64,000 nucleotides of DNA from Daldinia sp. FL1419 (taxonomy: Eukaryota > Ascomycota > Sordariomycetes > Xylariales > Hypoxylaceae), in assembly GCA_025201765.1 (NCBI GenBank), contig MU623350.1:310001-374000 (forward strand). Direction: 5' to 3'. The notes beneath the pieces were generated by a model. It had not been told where the DNA came from, searched no databases, and was given only the letters and a program-made list of their open reading frames with translations. Shown here piece by piece: positions 1 through 10,143 of this stretch (positions are counted from its first letter, which is position 1; each line of letters opens with the position of its first letter). The position numbers were made by a program, and so were the translations under genes.

Positions 1-2074
1 CGACCTGGATGGAACCTGCCTGTCCTGCTTCGATCGTTTGTACCGGAAGTCTCAAGTCGCGGATGTTTACAATCGTTGCTTGGCGCCATTCCCCTTCAAT
101 TTTGAAGGCCGACAATGTGTGACGGGAACTAAGCCGAGCGAATTCTGCAGAAGATGGATGTGGAATTGATAGGCCGTATCCAGGCGAAGGGTAGTCCTTC
201 GGGACTAGAGCACCGGCGTCCTCGTCCTCCCCCGGAAAGGGACCTAACACAACCTTGTCACCGATGGATAATCTTCCGAATCGCAGGTATCCCGTTACTA
301 CTGGTGCACTTTCACTCGCTGCAGATGATGCGGCGCTTTGAGCACGGCTTAGCGACATTTCAAAAACTTCGTCTATGTGAAATAAAGCAGCTGGTTGCTC
401 CGGATTCAAGGCCAGCGGGACAAAGTCTCGAGCTGTAGGTATAGGCGGAACAGGCAGGCTTCTTAACAATGCATGAGTTAATCCTATACCTATGCCCTTG
501 ACAGCACTTGTAAGTACGATCGGAACAATTGATAATGGGTCGGCAGATTTAGCAATGGGGTCGATGACTTCGGCCTTGACCTTCTGCAGATCATTTTCCG
601 ACACTTCTATCAGATTGTCCTCATCGCGTGCGGCGGAAGTAAGTAGCTTCGGTATCCTTCCCATAGCCTTGACCTTGGTAAATACTATATTTAATTTGTC
701 CTTTAGTAGTGCACGCTGTCCCAATTCGGATTTAGTTATGAGAATAGCAAGCGGCATAGCCAATTTGAGACATAGATCCAGATGCGCCATGGCTAGATCC
801 ATTGACGCTATCCCAACTCCCATAGCACCATCTGCACCCGATAGCGAGTGAGCACCAACGGCTAGGTTTCCATCTTCATTCGCAGGAATGCATAACAAAG
901 TCCAGTGAGGAGCCCATCCAACCAGAGCTCGGAGAGTGGTCCGCTGATACCGAGGATGTCCGGCAGAGTCAAGTAGAAAAACCAAGCGGCCATTCTCCGC
1001 CCGATCATGTATATCGGGCCATTCGTTGATATTATCGACGTTATAGTTAAATATCTTCCGATTATCGTATCCGACGAGCTCCTGGGCGATAGAACTAGTC
1101 CTTCCCGATACAACTTCATGACGATGTCTTAGTAGATTGATTCGACTACTTCCTCGACCGTTGTCTAAAGTACCGTTGGACAACGTCCCTAGAAGTGTTG
1201 TTTTACCCGAAGTTGTCGGGCCGATGAGTGAAATTCGAAGTTGCTCGGTTACTGAGGCGCCTCTCCTTGCCGCCATGTCCAATTGGCTTTTTTGACTATC
1301 CCTATTGCTTTGAGCATTCATTACTGGCATGACAAGTGCTTCTGCTACCCAAAGATCAGCAATATGGACCTTGTCGCTCAATCCCGGAGCGCTTTCTATC
1401 CATTCGCAGCTCCCGACGGCTTTCATGCGTTGAACCTCAACCCTACAGCCCAGACTAGCGGCCATGACTTTTAGAGTTGTCATACTCTCATCCATTTCGT
1501 CCTTGGTCAATCCCACCAACATCCCATCATCAGCCACGCCTAATTCGTATAATGCTCCGTTGGATTCCTCTAAGCCTGGGAGAAGCTGCTGGGGTTTCTC
1601 TAGAACCGCGAGATCGGCAATATCTTCAGGTAGCTTCGGCAGTATAAGTTCACGTCTCGCATTAGAGTGGTATGGCGACGACTGCTGTAGCCTCCATAGT
1701 AGCTGTGTAGTTAGGTGGTGGAGGCGGTTCTGGCGAGTTTGATTTGAGGCGGCGAGAGGAAGACTACCTTGTCTTGGCTGCTTTACTTCCCGTATCGACC
1801 TGGATTGCTGAGACCCTGAGACTTTCAATGTGGTACTCATTTTATTATAGATTCTGCGAGGGCGTAGTAATAGATGTAACTTATACTCGATGGGGCCATC
1901 TTGAGGCTCCGCTTCAAGTCTTTCCAAATGAGAGTCTGATAGCTGTTCTGACTCGACGATGGCACCAGTTGTTACGGAACGCTCGGCTGGCGGTCTCGTT
2001 CCGGAGTCCTGTCCGGATTGCCAAGGGGAGTGTACTCGTGGAGGGTCATGATCAAAAGTGAATATCGAAGCCAT
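1..2074 (-). CDS. GTPBP1/GTPBP2-type translational GTPase (3' end beyond window)
   Basis: A single open frame runs leftwards from an ATG at 2074 and leaves the window still open, giving the first 691 residues. The GTPase motifs are clear: G1 GPTTSGKTT at residues 285-293, G3 DSAGH at 369-373 and a G4-like TKSE at 447-450. Between G1 and G3 lies GRTSSIAQE, which resembles the switch I region (GRTSS) of the GTPBP1/GTPBP2 branch of EF-Tu-like GTPases. The domain after G4 (ALNPEQPAALFHIDEVFEM and onward) fits the EF-Tu domain II of this family. GTPBP1 and GTPBP2 act in animals in mRNA turnover and stalled-ribosome resolution; a similar cytosolic role here is inferred. The start MASIFTFDHDPPR looks like a family N-terminus. 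No intron is needed. It diverges from sec9 across 1.6 kb. Confidence 0.88.
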   Translation of the reverse strand, partial: MASIFTFDHDPPRVHSPWQSGQDSGTRPPAERSVTTGAIVESEQLSDSHLERLEAEPQDGPIEYKLHLLLRPRRIYNKMSTTLKVSGSQQSRSIREVKQPRQGSLPLAASNQTRQNRLHHLTTQLLWRLQQSSPYHSNARRELILPKLPEDIADLAVLEKPQQLLPGLEESNGALYELGVADDGMLVGLTKDEMDESMTTLKVMAASLGCRVEVQRMKAVGSCEWIESAPGLSDKVHIADLWVAEALVMPVMNAQSNRDSQKSQLDMAARRGASVTEQLRISLIGPTTSGKTTLLGTLSNGTLDNGRGSSRINLLRHRHEVVSGRTSSIAQELVGYDNRKIFNYNVDNINEWPDIHDRAENGRLVFLLDSAGHPRYQRTTLRALVGWAPHWTLLCIPANEDGNLAVGAHSLSGADGAMGVGIASMDLAMAHLDLCLKLAMPLAILITKSELGQRALLKDKLNIVFTKVKAMGRIPKLLTSAARDEDNLIEVSENDLQKVKAEVIDPIAKSADPLSIVPIVLTSAVKGIGIGLTHALLRSLPVPPIPTARDFVPLALNPEQPAALFHIDEVFEMSLSRAQSAASSAASESAPVVTGYLRFGRLSIGDKVVLGPFPGEDEDAGALVPKDYPSPGYGLSIPHPSSAEFARLSSRHTLSAFKIEGEWRQATIVNIRDLRLPVQTIEAGQAGSIQV

Positions 2075-3670
2075 TGTTAACCTCTGTTATTCGATGAATT
2101 ATGTACAGTGGTAGGTCGGTGAACTGAATGAGAGGTAACCAAGTCGAACCCCGTTCATACCCCAGCGTTATAGTCCTCTTTTGGGGAGCTATGACCGCTT
2201 TTTAAAGGTACGGCTGTTCTGACCCTTGATTTACAGTCTGCTTGCCGCTACGAGGAATTTTCGTATTGTTTTTATTGCATGGTGTTGCGCTATTCGCTGT
2301 GTATAAAGATGATGCATTCGCGATATCATCTTCGATGGGTTAGAGCCACGAAGCTCGCAGATATATGTATATAGTATATTTAGAATATTATTTGGTGAAA
2401 GAGAATGTAGCTTTAATATAACTTTAGACCAGCCATTGTGAGCTGCGGGTTGTTAATGGTATATTGAAGTTGAATGGTATAAAGATATCATGTGACGGAA
2501 GTGGTGTGCAGTGATAGACTCATCGGTATAAATTCGACCGGTCCAGTAGGAATAAATCACAACCACCAAGATTTTAGGTACCTATCTCATGTATATAATG
2601 GTGCCGCCTGGCACCTGCAACAGCCAACAAGCTCGTATTAAGTATTTGACACACCGGGATACATACAGAAGGCCCAACTTTCCTAGGTATTCTTTGTACA
2701 TATCCCTATAAATAGCCAATTAAATACTTTGATGTAGTCTTTCAAGTATCGGTAGGTACTATACATGAGGTACATAGGTACCTACTAACATAAAAAGAGT
2801 ACCTATGTATGTGGTCATACAGACGTCTTCTAACTGGACCTCACCTTGGAAGTCTTCAGACCATGTCCACGCAAGCCGCGGTGGCAGAAGGTAAGCACCA
2901 GGCAGTAAGCCCCCTCCCATGGAAACGTCCGGTGTTGCGCCCAGCCGCATTGTTGGCACAGCACTTAGCCCCTTAACGGAATCCACCTAAATTTGGATTG
3001 TTAGAAGAAGAGTAGAAGATGCTGTACAAATCACGGAATAACCACGATATTGGTCGCACGTGCTGAACTAATCAATCCATCTCTAGAAATGTAGTACACC
3101 TACCTATTATAGATTAAAAAATATAGATAAAATATAGCATATATGTACCTTCCTACATGTAAAGTAAGGTATATATTTAGGATGTATCTACAAACATTGA
3201 CGAGAAGTACCTATACAAGAGGTACTAGGTAGCGTATCAAACGCAAGCATGTACATGGATATGGCGGGATAATATGTAGGTAGTTATGTATACAATACAA
3301 ATTCCTAGGCGAACAGACGAAAACCAAACTTTTAGGCAGGTACAATAAGCATTTTCTTTATATGTAACTAGTAGCTAAATAAGTAGAAGTTGCCACCAAT
3401 GGTTAAGGTCTTACCGCCCCTGACCGCCAACTAAGTATTTAAAAATATGGAGCAACCCCCCCGCTAGATAACTGCTGCGGCATGGAACTGATCTGCTTCC
3501 TAACTCCCTTTCAGGTACCCTCCTTTTCGAAACGTAACCTAAGACATCCTCCGTCTTCAGTCCCATAATTCGCCTCTATAACTGCCAGGCCTCCCTCTTT
3601 CCGACCATTTCACCAACTCATTTCACCAATTAATCAAGCCTTAGTCACTACGCGATATATCTAGCTAAAA
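2075..3670. other. Divergent intergenic region between the GTPase and sec9
   Basis: I see no gene here. The stretch is AT-rich in places (for example 3110-3170) and carries several dispersed AGGTACCT/TAGGTA palindromic elements near 2576, 2755-2790 and 3205-3235. The last 200 bases before 3671 are CT-rich, as is usual for a fungal promoter and leader. Confidence 0.6.
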
Positions 3671-5041
3671 ATGAAGAAGTTCGGTTTCGGAAGGAAGCGC
3701 GCGGACGGCGATGATGATGCAAACCGCTCGGCCTTGTTTGGGAAGAAGGGTTCCCCAGCGCCTTCATCCGACAATCCTTATGCTCAATCCCAATCCGCGA
3801 ATGACCCTTACATGAACGACAGCAACAAGTATGCTCATATGACGCCTTATCAACAAGCTCGCGCGCGTCTTCCCGAGCCTGCAGCGAATGGTTTACCAAA
3901 CCGACCGTCTCCCCAGAATGGGTATGCAAGTCCCCCGCCTTTCAACGACAGCAACTCTGCCGCGGCTGGACAACCTCCAGCGTATTCCAGTGGTGGTTAC
4001 AGCAACAATAAATATGGCGCACCTTCGGGCTACGGTGCGAACAAATATAATAACTCGACAAGTTATGGTAATAATTCAAATGGTTATGCTCGTCCGGGCG
4101 GTTACGGTGGACTCGGCCGGTCCGACAGCAACGATACTGATGCCAACAGAGATGTACTCCTCTCTGGAGCTCGTGAGCGATATGATCAGCGTCAGACTAA
4201 TGACGTGTCTGGAGTTTCTGGCGCATCTGGAAACACGTCAGTTAGCAAGTATGGTGGCTACGGAGAACAACGTGAGCTCACAGCAGAAGAACAAGAGGAG
4301 GTTGAAGTCGACAGCCTCAAGCAGCAGATAAAACAAGAAAGGCTAGCCACTGTGCAAACAACTCAAAATATCGCTCGTACTGCCGATACACTACTAGATA
4401 GTGCGACGCAAGTTGTAGCTCGCCTGGGCGGGCAGACTGAACGCCTCAACCATACCGAAGCTCTTATTGACAAGGGTAGCTTTGCAAGCAGAGAAGCCGA
4501 GCAATCAACTAAGAAGCTTAAGAGTCTAAACCGGAGCATGTTGGCTGTTCACGTAGGAAACCCTTTCACAGCTTCAAAACGGCAAAGGGAGATAGAGCAA
4601 AGAGCCCTAGACGAGCACCGTTCGGAACGGGAAATACGCGAGACAACACGCAAGGAAGGGTACGTGGGAAATCAACGTATGGAGGCCACATTCAGAGAGG
4701 CAGAGGCCAGTGCAAACAACCACGTCTGGAAGAAACAAACTGCTGCTGAGAGATCGAAGTACGAGTTTGAGGATGAGGATGATGAGGAAATGAACGCCCA
4801 GGAGGACGCAATCGACGATAACATGGAGTTGACAGCCCGAAGAATCGCTACAGTTAACAAATTAGCTCACAGCGTGAGCGATCTACTTGATACCCAGAAC
4901 AAGACCATCGATAGAATCGGTAGCAAGGTAAGGCACTGTTTCATATATTACAATAATGGAGTGATTCTAACGACTATACAGAGCGACCAATTGAGTGATG
5001 AAACGGTGGTACACACTCGCAGACTCCAATCCATCAGATAA
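3671..5041 (+). CDS. sec9: t-SNARE Sec9 (SNAP-25 family)
   Basis: Sec9 supplies two helices (Qb and Qc) to the plasma-membrane SNARE complex that fuses exocytic vesicles. The protein has an N-terminal low-complexity part rich in N, G, S, P and Y (about residues 1-190). A first SNARE helix lies around residues 210-275 (DSLKQQIKQER onward, followed by LGGQTERLNHTEALID), and a second SNARE helix forms the C-terminus (NMELTARRIATVNKLAHSV to the end). There is no membrane anchor, as in fungal Sec9. Exons are 3671-4927 and 4982-5041. The 54-nt intron (GTAAGG...ACAG) restores the family ending GSKSDQLSDETVVHTRRL, giving 438 residues. This intron has no in-frame stop, so an uninterrupted reading would give 456 residues. 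The start MKKFGFGRKR is in good context after CTAAAA. Confidence 0.93.
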   Translation: MKKFGFGRKRADGDDDANRSALFGKKGSPAPSSDNPYAQSQSANDPYMNDSNKYAHMTPYQQARARLPEPAANGLPNRPSPQNGYASPPPFNDSNSAAAGQPPAYSSGGYSNNKYGAPSGYGANKYNNSTSYGNNSNGYARPGGYGGLGRSDSNDTDANRDVLLSGARERYDQRQTNDVSGVSGASGNTSVSKYGGYGEQRELTAEEQEEVEVDSLKQQIKQERLATVQTTQNIARTADTLLDSATQVVARLGGQTERLNHTEALIDKGSFASREAEQSTKKLKSLNRSMLAVHVGNPFTASKRQREIEQRALDEHRSEREIRETTRKEGYVGNQRMEATFREAEASANNHVWKKQTAAERSKYEFEDEDDEEMNAQEDAIDDNMELTARRIATVNKLAHSVSDLLDTQNKTIDRIGSKVRHCFIYYNNGVILTTIQSDQLSDETVVHTRRLQSIR

Positions 5042-5606
5042 TTTCATGTCGGAGGTATGACGGCGTAGGCGTTATTGTAGGCGTTATTGGACAATGCCAA
5101 TCTTGGGCTAGTAACGTTTCAATGTTCGGTATGGGGATGAACATGATGGAGGTACCGACCTTCACACCCGCTATCTCAAGGTTGACGTCTCAGAAGTGAA
5201 GTCAACCGTAGGTATCCATCGAAAGCAAGATACTTGTTTATAGTATAGAATAACAATCGGACTTGAACACCATTAGAAGGGTTATTTGTGTGTAGGTATA
5301 AAAGACCATTGCTATCTTAAAGCCTACCTACCTAACCTAGGTAGGTACTTATGTTTACGATCCGAATTAATTATCATTCTTACGATAGAGGTATAGTCCG
5401 ATCACAGCTGGATTTAATACAATTTTACAATGTAATTTACGGATCCGTATATGTGAAGTAATGAGGTACATGATGTCCGGCATACAGTGTGTGGTTTATA
5501 AATAGGGGCAATGACGTACTGTGTAGCCCCAATTCATAGGCTCGCCGTCCAATGAGTACCATAGTCTCATATCATCATCTAGGTTTCATATCAGACCGGA
5601 TTCACC
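5042..5606. other. Intergenic region sec9-SDHAF3
   Basis: No gene is visible. The region contains a dense run of the dispersed palindromic element (CCTACCTACCTAACCTAGGTAGGTA) at 5321-5350 and the sec9 3' flank. Confidence 0.5.
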
Positions 5607-6099
5607 ATGATACCCTCGCGGAGACTATTAGCGACAGCAGCCGCAGGTAATGGCCTGAAGCCAGCGCCTATGGCATTACTACCGCCCATTCCCCTTTACC
5701 GACGTCTGTTCAGAGCTCATCGAAAACATTTACCTCATGAGATGCGCCTGCTTGGTGATCAGTACATCAAAGCTGAATTTCGTGCGCATAGAAATGTCGA
5801 CAACCCGGCACACCTGGTATTAGACTTCTTATCCTGATAACTTATTCCAAAGCTGACACTCATGGCTCAGATTGGATTTCTCACGGAATGGCAACTCTAC
5901 GCCCAGAAGATTGAGGGCGATTCGTGGGTGGGCGACAAATTGGATCCAGAGAAAGTTGAGAAAATGAGTGGTTTGTCTATCTTGGACCGTAGTAATTATC
6001 TAACTTCACTAATAAGAACTACTAGATCAACAGATAGGGCAGCTGTACGAACTCATGAAAGCGATTCAGAAAAGGAACCAGGATGACAATAAGGGATGA
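5607..6099 (+). CDS. acn9: Succinate dehydrogenase assembly factor 3 (Acn9/SDHAF3), LYR-motif protein
   Basis: Three exons (5607-5816, 5871-5970, 6026-6099) join in frame into a 127-residue protein, the usual length of SDHAF3. The introns are 54 and 55 nt with GT-AG borders. The LYR tripeptide is at residues 30-32 in PLYRRLFRAHRK, followed by the family segments NVDNPAHLIGFLTEWQLYAQ and DPEKVEKMSDQQIGQLYELM. SDHAF3 sits in the mitochondrial matrix and protects and helps insert the iron-sulfur subunit of complex II; yeast acn9 mutants fail on acetate. The N-terminus (MIPSRRLLATAAAG) looks like a short mitochondrial presequence. Two shorter uninterrupted frames exist, but only the spliced form gives the full family signature. 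Confidence 0.92.
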
Positions 6100-6569
6100 C
6101 ATTCCTGGCGTATTTTACATGCTCCCATTATATGTACCTACCTATATACTTACTTAACTGTTAGGTATAGATATATAATATAAAGCATTAAATGCTCATT
6201 ATGAATTTCATACAACATCTTTCTTTTTTCTTTTTCTTGCTCTTTTCCTTTTTTTTTTTTTTTTTTTCTTTTATAAAAAAATTTATAAAACATGGCATTG
6301 TCAAATAACCATACCAACATTACATGAGTACCTTACTTAGATCGTGATATGAATAAATCGTATTGTACCTAGGTTAGGTACCTACCTATTAAGGTTCTCT
6401 TTGCCTTTCTTCTAATGTACCTAGGTACTGATTAGCACGTGACTGCTCTGTCTCCGTAATAATACAGTGTGCCAACTACTGTTTTAAACTTTTCAGTTGA
6501 AAAAAAGTAGTTACGGTACCTAATAACTACAAGCTTTCTTATTTTCAACCGTCCAAAATATAAACCAAA
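6100..6569. promoter_or_regulatory. Intergenic region with the dhr2 promoter
   Basis: There is no gene. It holds a 19-T run at 6249-6267, AGGTACCT-type palindromes at about 6366-6390 and 6418-6428, and a CACGTG E-box at 6436-6441 (in context GCACGTGAC), 129 bases upstream of the helicase start. An E-box of this type can bind bHLH proteins such as Cbf1; its use here is inference only. Confidence 0.4.
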
Positions 6570-8840
6570 ATGGCCGACGACGAACACAAACCCAAGAGGC
6601 GCAAAACTAAGGCCACAAATGACGCATCTGTCGTTAAAATTGGGAACAAGACAATATCCCTAAGTGCATATCTTGCGCCCGAAAAGAAACCGTTAGAGAA
6701 GCCGCCCTCGGTTCAGGAACCAGCCATAACCAAGGAACTCCAACATGAGTCTATTCAAAAACATAGCCCGCCGGCTCAAAAGGCGTACTCGCCCAAGAGA
6801 ATTATTAGTAGCGGGGATCCATTGTTGCTAAAATCTCGCAAGGCCCTACCAATATGGGCTCACCAGGACGAGATTAGGAATAGTCTACACGGTGATAGTG
6901 ATGTGCTACTGATCGTGGGTGAAACCGGTTCAGGCAAGAGTACCCAAGTCCCTCAATTTCTATGTGATGAGCCCTGGTGTCGGAAGAAAAAAGTCCGGGT
7001 GCAATCCGATACAATAAACGTAGGCGGGATGATTGCTATCACTCAACCACGACGAGTTGCTGCAACAACCCTGGCTAGTAGGGTTTCTCGCGAAATGGGA
7101 ACACCCCTAGGGGCATCACGAGAGGGCTCCGTTGGATACTCGGTTCGGTTCGATCATAATATTCCAAAGGGTACTAAAATAAAGTTTCTCACGGAAGGCA
7201 TGCTTTTACAGGAGCTCTTACGGGATCCAAACCTACGTCAGTATAGCGCCGTGATTGTCGACGAGATCCACGAGAGAAGTGTCGACGTCGACTTGATTGC
7301 TGGGTTTTTGAAGCAGATTCTGTTGGGTGATAAGACCGGACGGGGAGGTATACCCCTGAAGGTTGTGATCATGAGTGCTACGGCGGACGTAGAGAAAATC
7401 CAAGCTTTTTTTAGACCCCGGGACTCAAGGTCTGGCGTTAAATTGCTCCAAATCAAAGGAAGGCAGTATCCCGTGGAGATCAAACACACGAACAAGCCCG
7501 TAACGGATATTCAAGAGGCCCTCCTAAAACAAATATTCGATATCCATTTGCATGAGCCACTGCCCGGCGACATTTTGGCCTTTCTCACTGGCCAAGAAGA
7601 AATCGAGGCTGCCCAAAGGCTCATCGAAGAATATAACGTGACGCTGGCTTCGGATGTGCCGAAGCTTTTAGTCTGCCCTCTCTATGGCCAACTCTCAATC
7701 CAAGCACAGCAAGACGCGTTTCTACCTGCTAAGAAAGGCTTCACACGGAAAGTGGTCTTAGCGACCAATATTGCCGAGACGTCCGTCACAGTGCCTGGTG
7801 TCCGTTATGTAATCGATTGTGGGAAAGCTAAAGTGAAGCAATTTCGTTCGCAATTGGGAATGGAATCACTATTGGCAAAGGCAATCTCGAAATCATCGGC
7901 GATACAGCGGACCGGTCGAGCTGGACGTGAAGGACCTGGCAAATGCTATCGGCTTTACACATCAGCAACATATGATTCACTTAAGGAGGCCGATTTACCG
8001 GAAATTCTTCGTAATGATGTTCTAGGTGCCGTTTTGACGATGAAGGCACGCGGAATTAATGATATTCTTTCGTTCCCCTTGATGGACTTTCCGGATCTCG
8101 AATCAGTAGAAAAGGCTCTGCTGCATCTCCATTTCTTGGGCGCACTCGCAAATGATGGCGCAATTACAGAGATTGGGAGGAAATTAGCCATTTTCCCAGT
8201 TTCCGCACCATACGGTAGAGTGCTTCTTGCAGCGAGCGAGCCTCGATATGATTGTGTCCTCGAAGTTATTGATATTATTGCTTGCATCACGTCGGGTGAG
8301 AATATTTTCCACCAGCTACAATCGGAAGAAGCAAGAGAGGAAGTCGAGGAATATCGCAAAGAATTGTATCGTAGAGAAGGCGACATCCTTACATATTTGA
8401 CTACCATGCAACGATATGCGGCGGAGAATGCAGATCGAATTGAGTGGTGCAAAAAAAGGAAAGTCAATATTCGGAATATGAAGCAAGCGCTTAACATCCG
8501 AAAGCAACTCCGAGGTATATGCTTAAGGGAGAAGCTATTGACAGAAACACCGCCACCAGACCCTCAGCCATTTATACCAATGTCTCCTGAAAGAGCTACG
8601 TTACTACTAAAATGTTTTATGAAAGGCTTTGGTACGAAATGTGCCCTCTTGGCGCCAGACTCCAGCTATGTCACAATACAAGGGAAGCATGTGGTGGCTA
8701 TCCACCCATCCAGCGTCCTGCATGGACAGAAAAGAGAAGCTATCATGTTTCTGGAGCACGTATTCACACAGAGGAGCTACGTTAAAAAGGTTAGCACCAT
8801 CCAAGCTGATTGGATTGTGGAAGTTATAGAAGGTAGTTAA
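6570..8840 (+). CDS. dhr2: DEAH-family RNA helicase, Dhr2-like, ribosome biogenesis
   Basis: This is a single-exon gene of 756 residues, close to yeast Dhr2 (735). All superfamily 2 motifs are present: I GETGSGKST (117-125), Ia TQPRRVA (158-164), II DEIH (231-234), III SAT (269-271), IV FLTGQEE (338-344), V TNIAETSVTVPG (399-410) and VI QRTGRAGREG (446-455). The winged-helix, ratchet and OB-fold C-terminal region of DEAH helicases follows. Dhr2 unwinds U3 snoRNA-pre-rRNA intermediates during small-subunit maturation in the nucleolus. The basic N-terminus (KPKRRKTK at 7-14) is a likely nuclear signal. Motif II reads DEIH rather than DEAH. The start ATG follows AACCAAA, a good context. Assignment to Dhr2 rather than another DEAH helicase rests on length and architecture. 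Confidence 0.9.
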   Translation: MADDEHKPKRRKTKATNDASVVKIGNKTISLSAYLAPEKKPLEKPPSVQEPAITKELQHESIQKHSPPAQKAYSPKRIISSGDPLLLKSRKALPIWAHQDEIRNSLHGDSDVLLIVGETGSGKSTQVPQFLCDEPWCRKKKVRVQSDTINVGGMIAITQPRRVAATTLASRVSREMGTPLGASREGSVGYSVRFDHNIPKGTKIKFLTEGMLLQELLRDPNLRQYSAVIVDEIHERSVDVDLIAGFLKQILLGDKTGRGGIPLKVVIMSATADVEKIQAFFRPRDSRSGVKLLQIKGRQYPVEIKHTNKPVTDIQEALLKQIFDIHLHEPLPGDILAFLTGQEEIEAAQRLIEEYNVTLASDVPKLLVCPLYGQLSIQAQQDAFLPAKKGFTRKVVLATNIAETSVTVPGVRYVIDCGKAKVKQFRSQLGMESLLAKAISKSSAIQRTGRAGREGPGKCYRLYTSATYDSLKEADLPEILRNDVLGAVLTMKARGINDILSFPLMDFPDLESVEKALLHLHFLGALANDGAITEIGRKLAIFPVSAPYGRVLLAASEPRYDCVLEVIDIIACITSGENIFHQLQSEEAREEVEEYRKELYRREGDILTYLTTMQRYAAENADRIEWCKKRKVNIRNMKQALNIRKQLRGICLREKLLTETPPPDPQPFIPMSPERATLLLKCFMKGFGTKCALLAPDSSYVTIQGKHVVAIHPSSVLHGQKREAIMFLEHVFTQRSYVKKVSTIQADWIVEVIEGS

Positions 8841-9034
8841 AAAGATTAATCCCGTTCAACGTGGCGATAGAGCATCATATATTGATACCCGTCCGAGCCA
8901 CCATGTTAACATGATTCCTACAAATATCAAAGTCTAGGACGCTTAGTCTCGTCTACGTTCCCTCGATATATGCTTCTGTTCCATGGCTACCTTATATACT
9001 AATTAGTTTAGGGCCTACGTCGAGCAATCTCTCT

Positions 9035-10143
9035 CTATCTTCTTAGTATCGAAACATTAGATTCTTCCACGTCGAGGAGCATGTCCCCGGCTTCGTCCAG
9101 TTTCCCGTCGCGGTAATAAGCCATGGCCAAGGCAGTCTTTGTCGTCCTCTGCTCTTCATCCGGAAAGACCGCCGGAAGAGCCGAGAGTACATCGCTTCCT
9201 AATTTCTCAGACAGCTCGGACTCTCCTATCTCAGTAATAAATCCTGCCCATCTAACAAGAATGCGGATGGTTTTGATGTGGGTTAGGCCGTACTTGGAGG
9301 CCATTGCCATGAAAGCATTCTCCGCGAGGTAATAGGTTCCATTGAACAGATCCAGCTGATTTCCTAATTCACCTATGAGCTGAGAAGTTCTAAAGGATAT
9401 GTCTGAAGTCAGTCCGCAGTAGAGGAAACGTCTAGAGAAACATTTCTTTTTGGCAGGGGTGGGGTTTCGTAGGTTCGAAAGCGAGTGGCCTGCCCCTTTT
9501 TATGCGCGGGTTGCGAGCAGACGAAAGCTTTAGACCAGGCTTCGGATTTCGGATCGATAATGAGCTCTCCGACTCGATGGGTGACGACCGTGCTCTTAAC
9601 AATGTCCACGAGAGGTCCCTCGTGGAAGGGATGATCGATAACTCTAGCCATTATCCCCTTTCTATTCTTCGTGAATATTTTCTCTGAGAAGTCGTACTAG
9701 GCCGCGATAGCTTCCGTAGTCGTCATCTTAAATCGAGAGAGCAGGATGGGAACTAGTCTATATCCCCACGCCACGTTTGTTAGTCGAATGATCGATCATG
9801 TATTCTAGTAGTTGAATATTTTTCGTTCTTTGCGACACCCCTCATCCCTGGGGACAGCAACTTGTTAGGTTCCTTACCCTCCAGTACGTATACCACCCAT
9901 GAGATCGAAATAGTCGCATAGTCTTGGTATGGAAGCCAGACTCTGCACTTTCTGGACTCGCTTCATGATCTCGTCTAATACTCTAAGCTCGCATATTCCC
10001 CGGATTCCTCCTCCGTCTATTATTGGAATAAACATTAGTTGCATACGCTCAGACAATACCGGGGTGACTCGTCACGGAGATACAGGATGGATGGATATAC
10101 CTAACGCCAACAGATTTACCGGTATGCCATCATTCTTAGACAT
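9035..10143 (-). pseudogene. Decayed patatin-like phospholipase/TPR gene
   Basis: Read leftwards, an ATG at 10143 (MSKNDGIP) is followed after a possible intron by a patatin segment (exon 9878-10047). It carries the oxyanion motif DGGGIRG and then CDYFDLMGG. A plausible 120-nt intron (9758-9877) leads to LVPILLSRFKMTTTEAIAA, where a TAG at 9697-9699 interrupts the frame. Patatin-like sequence then resumes (YDFSEKIFTKNRKG, later AFVCSQPA and FRTYE). The lipase elbow expected as GTSTG reads GIRTG, so the nucleophilic serine is missing. The frame stops again near 9409. A further piece (9035-9390) encodes TPR-like sequence (TALAMAYYRDGKLDEAG) of the kind found at the C-terminus of patatin-NB-ARC-TPR proteins. 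The NB-ARC middle is absent. Loss of the serine plus a stop argues for a dead gene; intron borders are tentative. Confidence 0.68.

Noticed and set aside
7955..8497. 180-codon open frame antisense to the Dhr2 helicase
   Set aside because: It is the shadow of a conserved coding exon; there is no independent signal.
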